From contig NC_057769.1 of assembly GCF_010389155.1 (NCBI RefSeq), positions 15,996,735 through 16,060,734 of the forward strand: a stretch of DNA of 64,000 bases, read 5' to 3'. Shown here piece after piece: positions 42,972 through 51,753 of the stretch; positions within the stretch are counted from its first letter, which is position 1; each line of letters starts with the position of its first letter. The translations under genes and the position numbers were made by a program. This DNA comes from Erigeron canadensis (Eukaryota; Streptophyta; Magnoliopsida; Asterales; Asteraceae). A model generated the notes under the pieces. The model searched no databases, was not told where the DNA came from, and saw only the letters and a list, made by a program, of their open reading frames with translations.

Positions 42972-43428
42972 TATGTATTATGTTCAGTCTAAGAACACGC
43001 AAGACACAAGAACACGCAAATGGGAACATGCAAAATGAAACAAGCAAAAGTTTACTAAATGAGAAAACCACAAGAACTCTCAAAACCTCAAGAACACTCA
43101 ATCCGAATGAGCAAAAGAAACACGCAAACTACCTAGGAAGTATCAAAACACGCAAAAGATACTGTACTTAAGAAACACGCAAAGTACACCCTTAAGAACA
43201 CGTAAAACACCACTCTCTCACGTTTTCTTAGATCCCAAACCCGATATTGTTCCTTGATCAATGAAAACTTGAGAAAATGATTTTAGGAATGAGATATGCC
43301 TTATTTTGGTGTCAAGTTTGAACCTTTATTTCAAACGAACCTGAAAACACTTCTCCACCTAAAAAAGAAACAAAAAGTGGGATACCCAGACCGTGATCAA
43401 TCTTGAAACAAGATTATTGATAACCTAT
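42972..43428 (-). promoter_or_regulatory. 5' leader of element C, rich in the CACGCA word
   Basis: AACACGCAAA or close variants recur about eight times between 42995 and 43210 (plus-strand view). The rest to 43428 is AT-rich and carries no frame of interest. It is the same word as in the spacer at 4930-5800, which supports both parts belonging to one element. Confidence 0.65.
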
Positions 43429-43443
43429 GGCTCTGTTACTAGT
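43429..43443 (-). other. Decayed primer binding site of element C
   Basis: Plus-strand ggctctgttacta is TAGTAACAGAGCC on the minus strand, two changes from the TGGTATCAGAGCC of A and B. It sits at the LTR edge. Confidence 0.7.
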
Positions 43444-44700
43444 TGTAAGTCCCCCGGGTCTTACTGAACTGAGATTGACTTAAGGATATGTTGAGGTGCG
43501 GAATTGCTCGAGATAACCCACGTTTTCTATATCTACCTTTTATGATATATATATATATATAGTATCACTATATATATATACCCTTTTTGTGTGATTATAA
43601 AACACTCAGGGAACGGCTCTCCAGACAAACCTTACCAAACACGTGGTAATCTAAGTCTACGAGCCGTCCAAGTCGGGTGTGTGTTTGCGGTTCGTGCGTA
43701 AGTCGAGTACCACCCACAAGATCAACCGTGCGTGTTCTTGGTTTTATCTCTCTAGGTTTTGCTCATTACTGTAGATGCAGATTTGTGTGACAATAGCAAC
43801 ATAGATTTGATTAACGTTTTTGTTTTAGGAATATGTGTGTAATCGTTTAAATAATAAGTCGTTTGGACTTACGTTTGTATTTAAAGATTATGTTTGAACT
43901 TCAATGAGATATCTGTTTATGCTTATTGTTTGTGTTTGTGTATTATATATTGTTTTGCAGGTACAAGAACGTAGAGCCAAGGTTATAAGTGTCTTAGAAT
44001 ACTTAAACGGTGGTTGAACGTTATGTACAGGTGAGATAAAGGATCCAAGAAGACGAACTTCGTGCTGACGTCATCAGCATGTTGTAGTCATCCTCGTGCT
44101 GACGTAAGCACGAGGATGTGAGGTTTTGATGGATCGGGCCTTAATCACTTCGTGTGAGCTAGGTCTACACGAACCAAAACCCTAATAGTATAAATACTAA
44201 CCTAATCCACGAAATTAGGTAATCGATTGTTAATAAACATTTAACAAATTTACGAATTAAGTCGAATTGTTGTTTGTGTGATCTCCTACACGAAATACTA
44301 CTTCGTGCAACACCTTAGGTTGGTTAATTACTCATTATTTGACAAAAAGCAATAGCAATCTAGTTATTTCAAGAGGATTCCGCACTCTTGACATAACGAA
44401 TCACGTCTTATTACGATTCATACAACAATAGGGTACCTTACAGTTTCTCTCTCTACACTCTTGTTGGAACACTCATGAACACACACCCCTATTTATAGAC
44501 AAGTGACAAGAACTCTCAAATCTATTGGGTTTGAGTATTCTCATGTCAAGCCCATTAAGGTTTTGGCTTGTTTATGTGTTTCCCAGAACACACAAAACTG
44601 TTTGAGAGTTCTTATGTAAGCTTCTTTTTTACGGTTTCTTTAAATCATTATATGTATATATGTATAGATAAAGAGAGAAGGGGAGACGGTGAGGCGGATG
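43444..44700 (-). repeat. 5' LTR of element C, interrupted
   Basis: On the plus strand it starts TGTAAGTCCCCCGGG and carries TGAGGTGCGGAATTGCTCGAG (43492-43512), the decayed form of the stem-loop seen in A and B. An AT dinucleotide run lies at 43549-43577. After the solo LTR at 43770-44442 it continues with a TATA box (minus: GTCTATAAATAGGGG, about 44486-44500) and AAGCCCATTAAGG (44549-44560). The outer end is not defined because no second copy was found; 44700 is an estimate. Confidence 0.6.
43770..44442 (+). mobile_element. B-family solo LTR inside the LTR of element C
   Basis: Begins TGTAGATGCAGATTTG and ends GGGTACCTTACA, matching the LTRs of element B along its length but in the plus orientation and with more differences and indels. 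It keeps the stem-loop at 44369-44391. No target duplication is evident (ATTAC on the left, GTTTC on the right), so the flanks have mutated or the solo LTR arose by an unequal event. Confidence 0.85.
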
Positions 44701-45049
44701 CGGATTTAGGTTGGCTGAAATATAGGGTAACTCCACCATGTTTTTAATAGCTTTGTGGTGTTGGTGGTTTGTTAAGATTCGGCGGTGGAGGTTGTTGGGT
44801 TTGTATTGTACATTATTCGCTCATCACTCTGACGAGGTCTCAATTGATTTTCTATCCTGTATCATTTCCAAATGTATATCATTAACTCATTAGTTCAAAA
44901 TAGGTGAGGATCTTCCCATATTTATTTTCTCAAAACTTGTGTATATATAAATATATATGAGGTTTTGATTTTTCTTTTAAGGGTTTTTCTGAAGATATAT
45001 ATATAAAGATGATTATCGATCGAAAAATCATGGTGGCATTTGAGACAAA
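44701..45049. other. Short non-genic stretch
   Basis: G- and T-rich text (for example ggtggaggttgttggg) with no open frame or repeat. It may be the outer end of the LTR of C or the older host DNA. Confidence 0.4.
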
Positions 45050-46090
45050 TGTAACATCCCAAACTTTTAATTAACGGTTCACTTAAGTCGTTAAATCAAC
45101 ACTTCGAGTTCGTTAAGTCTCTAGGAGATTTATTGATTATGTGTGTTTAATGTGTTATATCTATGAGGCTTTAATGCCTTAATGATGTATATGTTAATGT
45201 GTTTAAGATGCTCAAGATCTGCGCAATGTATTGCAAGTATTCCCAATAGGTGATTTTAGCCTAATATGAGCCATAAGGAAGTCTAGGGACTAGTTTTTAC
45301 ATAGGGTGAAACTTAAAAACGGGATTAGGGGTTAATTAGACCCTAATCACCATCACAAATCAGTTTCTTCTCCTTCTTATTCAAATTCTAGCAGCCCCTT
45401 TGGTCTCTTAAGCAATCCTAGTGCGTTTATTTCGATTTCGGGTAGACTTATGATCAATCGATGCACATATTCAATCCGTTAACCATCCTCCAAGGTATAG
45501 ATGGTAATACTTGCTTATTATCACTCATTTTCATCCATATAATTTGTTCATACTTGGACCTATTGAGTAATGGTTGATTGCAATCATTTTGTGATTAGAT
45601 TTGACGATTTTGAGTCAATCGGTGATTGCTATTGCAATCATTTAGTATCTAGATATTTCCTACAAGTATAAAATCATTGTTAATGTCATTTTAATGTTCA
45701 AATGTAACCAATATAGGGTTCACACCTGGTCTAGAGGTCTGATTGGGATTCAAATGCGTTTTTTGGTCAACTTAGGTCATTTCGGGTATTAAAACAATTG
45801 TAAAATGTGTGTAATGAATCCATGAATCAATATATGATTTAATGGTATCAATTAAATCATATTTTGGGTGTATATGAACAGTGGGTGTCATGGTTAATTT
45901 CCATGGATGTTTGATGGTCGAGATCTTTTGTAAAACAAAGTGCTTATAAGGTCTGAAAATTGAGTCATATTGCAAAAATCGTATATCCTTTATAATAATG
46001 AGCTAGGAGATGAATCTTATATTTTTGAAAAATTATTTGAGTCCTCTACATTTGTTAAGAACTGAGTTTCTCTCATTTGGTTATCTTATA

Positions 46091-46245
46091 TGCCAAAAGT
46101 AGTCTACGAAACTGAAAATAGTCAAAAGATGAAAGTAGTCTACAAAATATGAAAGTAGTCCACAAAAAGAGAAGTAGTCTACAAATGAGTCAATTAGTCT
46201 ACAAAAGAGTATAGTAGTCTACAATAGATGAAAGTAGTCAACATG
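46091..46245. repeat. Clustered TAGTCTACAAA repeats
   Basis: About eight copies of AGTAGTCTACAAA or near variants at spacings of roughly 18-25 bases, with variable text between. It is a short interspersed-type tandem array in the Ty3-type LTR. Confidence 0.7.
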
Positions 46246-46299
46246 GACTATTATATGACACGTAGATAGACTATAGGCCGGTTTAGCTTCATTCATGCT

Positions 46300-49090
46300 C
46301 GTTAACTGGTCCTATGTTTATTATAGGTAGTCATGAATACTTGCTTTGCACGGTAGCTTTTGTTATCGTTTGTGTGCGCTTCTACGAGGTAAGATACACA
46401 ACTTTGGCATGCTTAAGGTTCAAGAAAACATAGTTTTGATATAATAACTTCCACAAATGATATCTTGTTTGCTTATCGGTATTCGGGAGGTGATATAGGC
46501 TATGTAGATGATTAATAAAGCCTGAAATGCTACCCCATTGAAATAGAAATAACTTGTTCATCATCAATCATTATCAAGATCCATGCTTGAAACTTTAATT
46601 TGCATAAATAGAAATAAGTTGTTCATAAGGTAACATTGAAAGATACTTGAATAGATGATTTCCAAGTGACAAAATCTTCTATCATAATACTTGCGTGATT
46701 GACAACTATGTGCTTAAGTGTTTCAAATGATGTTTAGGGTTTTCAATTATAGAGTCATGGATATCTCATTGGATATAAGAAACTATTGAATGTTTTTTGT
46801 AAAAAACAATGGGAGGTGCTAGCGTTGTTGTATGTCTTTTTGTGTAATACATGATATTTTAAGTTGCTTGCTCTATAATAATATATTGTGTAGGTGTGTC
46901 ATTTTGCCTTAAAAATGAAGAAAGACTTGATTCAATATATGTGCATTATGTGAAAACAACTTGCTAAGTGAATATCACCAAATCTACCATAATATGTGCT
47001 AAAATTGATGATCAAGTCCAAGATGTAACATGTTGAAATATATGAGACTCGAATTAATGACATGATCACATGTAACTTGGTTAAGTGCTCATTGGTTGTG
47101 TATATGTCAAAATGTTTGTACACATCTAGTCACACCGATTATACTAAATATCCATGATACATGATGGATAATGATTATTTGAATCTCATGCATGATCACG
47201 TGCGTAAATGGTTTATATCATATATGTACCAAGCTCAAATAATATATGTTCCTTATATGTGATCCGATGCTATGACTTGCAGGGTAACAATACATGATAA
47301 ATGATTCTTCTAAGTTAGTTTTATGGGACGATATGAATACCTTGAAAAAAATGTGGGATTATAACTCATGTGTTCAAAAAGGCTTATGATAAAAAGTGGC
47401 AAAACGTTGTTCTTCTCTATATTGACAGTTTATAGATAACTAACGCTAAAGTTTTTTTTAACAATAATTAAGTGGTGAATTAAGAGATAGACCCAAAGAT
47501 CTTATTAACGTAAATGAAGCACTTATGTTTGTGAATTGCGAAATTGTTTAATTGATTGTCAAATTGAATTTTGAATAATATCTTTTTGCCACTAAAGATT
47601 GGATAATCAACATGAATGAGTTGTGTTACGTGCCAAACATCCGCGTATGAAGAGTATACTCCTTCTTGTATTAAAATGTTATGTTTAGGTTGCATGCTTA
47701 ATCGTCTGTGATTACAATGTGAACAAAGTTGATGCATGAAGAGTCTTAGCATATGTAAGAGAATTGGGTACAAATTAGATTAATTAATAGATTTACACAT
47801 CGAAATATTTTTTTAAGATGAATTATCTTTGGTATCTACATGCCTTAATTGCAAAATGTGTGTTAATTTCATACCTAGAAACCCTTGAACTAAACATGAA
47901 TTAACATGCTAAATTGATTAAAAGTGGGCCGATATTATCTTGTGCTAGAATACGATGAACTATTATGAAGATCAAGATAATAATTGTAGATCTACACAAT
48001 GATTGACACTATATGATTAGGTGTATTAGTGTGCTCCAATGGTAAAATACTCATGTGGCTATGTCTAGAACATATTCTTATACATGAACAAGTGTATATG
48101 CCCTATGCTTATGTGTCAAACTACATGTGGTGCATGTCTAGAGAACTCGATGAAATTTAAAGAATATGTTTACTCATACACTATTGATTGAATACTTCAT
48201 AAAAGTTATTTAACAATCAAGAAGAGTGAGTATCTAAGCATAATGTTATTACCACGTATCTCATATGTAAAATCTATCTTGGTGCATACATTGTTGATCA
48301 TGTACATGCTTGAAAAATATATTAAAAAAAAAGGGTGTGTGCATATTTGAAAACGTGGTCATACTTGGACCTTGAATATTGGTAAAGAAATAATTTTCAT
48401 AATGGGATATAGTTTGAAAACACAATTCATGCATTATGCTCATATTGGAAAATGAATTGGCTTCTCCATTTACGTATATGAACCCTTCGTAATTTGATGC
48501 AATAATATGTTAATATGAGGGAAACAAAATATGAGAAGCAAATGTTGTGGGACCTTGGCATATCATGACCTAAAATGTATGATCGAAATCATTTTCGTAC
48601 ACCTTATTTGAGTGTTGTCCACCAAAGTGTATTAAGTGAAATGTGAAGATTGACATTGATGTATAATTTGAGAGGGGCTACAATCTAGGGGGAGGTAAAT
48701 ATTATTGCATGTATATCTCTATGCATACTCACTTGCCTCTAAATGTGTTGTGTTGGTATGATTACTTGATACATGCTTCATGATTCATGACTTATATGTG
48801 CACATCGGTGTCATTAGTTGAATATGTGTATTGCGCTTATATCACGTTCATACTTGTATGTGCTTTGCTTGCTTTTAGTTTTTGTCGGGAGGTAACTTTC
48901 AAGGGGGAGCTATTTTTTAGGTGCCCACATGTCCCATGGATCGCAACCTAGGCACTAATACCTATTTCCCTTCTTTTTGATTCGACAAGGGGGAGAGGCA
49001 TGTAGGTGTGTTATGTAGTTAACATGATCAATTATATACTAAATTTACCTATATGTGGTATATTATTGTCATCATCAAAAAGGGGGAGAT
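46300..49090 (+). other. Non-coding 3' region of a SIRE-type remnant
   Basis: No protein frame is recognisable. The right end carries a series of purine runs (AGGGGGAGG at 48685, AAGGGGGAGC at 48903, AAGGGGGAGA at 48989, AAAGGGGGAGATT at 49079), the last of which abuts the LTR at 49091. Repeated PPT-like runs before the 3' LTR are known from SIRE/Maximus elements. The left boundary of the remnant is unknown. Confidence 0.5.
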
Positions 49091-51027
49091 TGTTGGTGCA
49101 TACACGGTTTAATACTTTTATAATGCACTCCTTAGTTTTGATGATGATTGAGAACATGCCACATGAAAGTAAGTGTTATATATAAATGATCATACGTATA
49201 TTCTTACATGCTTCAACATCCTTCTAAATAACGATTAATAACGACGCAATGTAGCACTATCTATAGCGTCGGTCATTGTGTGGCGTGCTATAACATTATA
49301 TGGAATGTGTAAAATGGTATTAATAATGATTTGGGCATACATACGTTAATTCGGAATCTAAAACGTTGAAAACGTGAAGTTTGAGTTTTGTGTAGTACTT
49401 CATCGAAAAACCCTGGCACGACCTCACTTCAGAGCACGGCTCCAGAGGACGGCCTCATGTTCTGTAAGAGCCGTGCTCCTTCTGTCCTAATGTTAGTTTT
49501 TCACCGAGCCTTCGCTGCATACTTCCGTGACTCCAAACTTGTTCTATAACCATATATTGATGTTCTAAGATGTTTGGAATTGGCAAATTTCAAAAATAAC
49601 AACTTTCGTTTTTCGTCAAATTTGAGGTCTCAAATTTGTCTAAGTTTCATGGAGCACGGCTCTTGCTGAAACAAAGGTTGTGCTCCCTCTGACCAAATCA
49701 ATGAGATTTACCGAGCACTCGTTACATAAGTTCATGACCCGAAACTTGTTCCTAAGTCTTATATTATCATTCTAAGGTGTTTGTAAGCGTCAAATTCCAA
49801 ATCTAAACACTTTGATTTTTCATCAAAATTGGAGACCAAAATTTTACTAAGTATGAAAGTCAAAATTGGTCAAGATTTAGTCTAAGTCAAAATTGGGCAT
49901 ATGGGTTGTGGTCAACATCTGAATATTTGGATATATATTTGAAAGTTAGTGGGTGGTGGTTTCATTTCCATAAGTTATCATGTGACTTCCTCATTCCCCA
50001 ATCACCCATTCTTGTTAAGCATCTTCATCCCATTTCTTCTGTTCTCTTTTATGTAAATTTTGCAATGGGAAAGTTATTGTTGTAATGGAGGATTCATTGG
50101 AGATATACAAGGCTTTTTGTGAAGTTCCAGGTAGAGCACGGCTCTTGTGTGAAGCACGTCTCTTGTGCCATAGAGGACGACCTCAGTTAAGAGTCGTCTG
50201 GGTCAAACGGTCATAAAACACTTTTGAGCTATAAATTGAAGACTTGGTGACTTTGGGAACTCACCTCTTGCATCTACAACTCCTGAAAAAACTCATACTT
50301 ATATTTCAAATCTCATATCATTGATTATTAGCAAGAGTGTCAAATTTGTGGTGAGAAGATTATTTAGTGAACTAATTGAAAGCCTACAAATTGTGTATTC
50401 GATTACACTAGTGAGTGTGATTAGTGTGTATTCTCTTGAAGTTTCAAGAGCTTGTGTTTCCTAGTGGTTAGGAAACTTTATATCTTGAAGTGTCAAGATT
50501 ATTTGGGTGTAAATTAAACTCTAGTGGTTAGAGTTGGGCAAATCCTTGAAGTGTCAAGAATTGAAGATTTCTTAGTGGTTAGGAATCATTGGTGTGTATT
50601 GAAGTGTCAAGACTTGGTAAATTCCTAGTGGTTAGGAATTGTTGGCTTATCTTGAAGTGTCAAGATTGTATTGTGTACTCTCCACCGGTTTTGGAGAAAG
50701 ATAGTGCTACAAAATCTCGATTGTGTATCGAGGAGTGGATTAAGGCGGATTAGTTAACATCCGACCCCAACCACTATATATCGTGGTGTTCATGTGGTAA
50801 TATACTTACTTACCCTTATCTTCTTATTATTGTTTATTATCTTGTTATCATATTTGTTTCTCAAGGATTCAATTGGTTGTTATAGCTACAAGGGTTAACT
50901 TCTTTGTTGTTCAAATCATGTAAGTTTTGTAACTAGTATGTTAAGATTGATTGTTAATCAAAAAGTTTTGTAAACTAAGTTAAAAATCGGGTACAACCTA
51001 TTCGCCCCCCTCTAGGTTGCACTTACA
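49091..51027 (+). repeat. LTR of a third SIRE-type element (remnant)
   Basis: Begins TGTTGGTGCATACACGG directly after AAAGGGGGAGAT and ends CTAGGTTGCACTTACA. The near-end text CCTATTCGCCCCCCTCTAGG is characteristic of SIRE/Maximus LTR ends. It is 1,937 bp, far longer than the LTRs of A and B, so this is another family. It contains runs of TTGAAGTGTCAAGA and CTAGTGGTTAGGAA (50430-50680) in an irregular tandem array. No 5' partner LTR was found. Confidence 0.75.
50430..50690. repeat. Irregular tandem array in the SIRE LTR
   Basis: The words CTTGAAGTGTCAAGA and CCTAGTGGTTAGGAA alternate about five times. TCTTGAAGTGTCAAGA-type units are themselves short inverted repeats (TTGA...TCAA), so a series of small hairpins can form. 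Confidence 0.7.
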
Positions 51028-51293
51028 ATACCCATAGTTACTTCTCATATAAGACATTTGCACTTTGTCTAGACATTGATGACTTTTAATTATTTTGATG
51101 TCGGTTGCTATATGTTGGGCAACCGTCGGGTTTCCATTTCAACTAGTTGTGATAACATTGCTAGTAACACCATTTGATAAACGAACCAAACATGTCCCTT
51201 TGGTTTTGTCTTTTAAAGTTTACTTCCGCTATCTTTTGACGCTGTTAGGCAAAAAATTTTAGAAATTCATATTTTTAAACGATGGGTGTTACA

Positions 51294-51753
51294 AGACAAA
51301 AGAGTCTTTAAATTTTAATTTTGAAAATGGGTTTAAAATCATGCAACACCAAGGGCGTGTATAATATCGATTCACATAAAAATCTGGAAAATGAAACACA
51401 AAAATGGAAGCAAGAAGATAACATCACTAGTGGTCCTTTAGAAGTGTAAAAGACTAAAATACCCTCATGTACACGGCACGTGAGTGATTTAATGGAGAAG
51501 AGATGACGGACGTTAAATGAAAGGACTGTAAATGAAAGGACCGAATGTGATCCTTCTTTTCCCACAAAGGGCTGCCAATGAATAGATAAGGATAAAACTT
51601 GACTTTTGTGGTAAACCACGCGGACGATTTCGGTCGTTAACTCTATTTATAATAAGGTAGAGGGTATGGGGTTTTATCTAACAAAGAAAAGCACTCATAA
51701 AAAAAAAAATCTAACAAGAGAAGTGAAGAAAGAAAGAGGAATAAGGAATAGGA
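51294..51753 (+). promoter_or_regulatory. Promoter and 5' UTR of the cyclophilin gene
   Basis: A TATA-like box TATTTATAATAA lies at 51644-51655, about 100 bases before the ATG, followed by a purine-rich untranslated leader (aagagaagtgaagaaagaaagagg). A G-box CACGTG is at 51477-51482, a site bound by bZIP and bHLH factors in plants. The promoter is short: the Ty3-type LTR ends at 51293. Confidence 0.6.

Larger units (their letters stand above)
3800..44700 (-). mobile_element. Element C: oldest SIRE-type copia element, split by B
   Basis: Element C reads on the minus strand. From its 5' end it shows an LTR (from 43444 rightwards), a decayed primer site (43429-43443), a leader full of ACACGCA words, gag (42971-42609 continued at 9042-6531), a word-rich spacer (about 5800-4930), a short coiled-coil 3' gene (4527-4138) and a purine tract near 4090. 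The jump from 42609 to 9042 is the insertion of element B, flanked by ATTTT on both sides. I see no integrase, RT or RNase H, so C is a non-autonomous, pol-less relative of A and B. Both outer boundaries are uncertain. Confidence 0.65.
45050..51293 (+). mobile_element. Ty3-type LTR interrupted by a SIRE remnant
   Basis: Starts TGTAACATCCCAAACTTTT and ends AAACGATGGGTGTTACA. AGACAAA occurs directly on both sides (45043-45049 and 51294-51300), which would be a target duplication longer than the usual 5 bp. The outer parts (45050 to about 46300, and 51028-51293) look like the two ends of one Ty3-type LTR. The middle is a SIRE-type remnant with its LTR at 49091-51027. No Ty3 coding domain was seen, so the outer element is a solo LTR. 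It ends about 350 bp upstream of the TATA box of the cyclophilin gene. Confidence 0.65.

Noticed and set aside
45772..48443. Several 60-100-codon frames between 45700 and 48500
   Set aside because: No domain, no partner in the other elements, composition as expected from AT-rich non-coding DNA.
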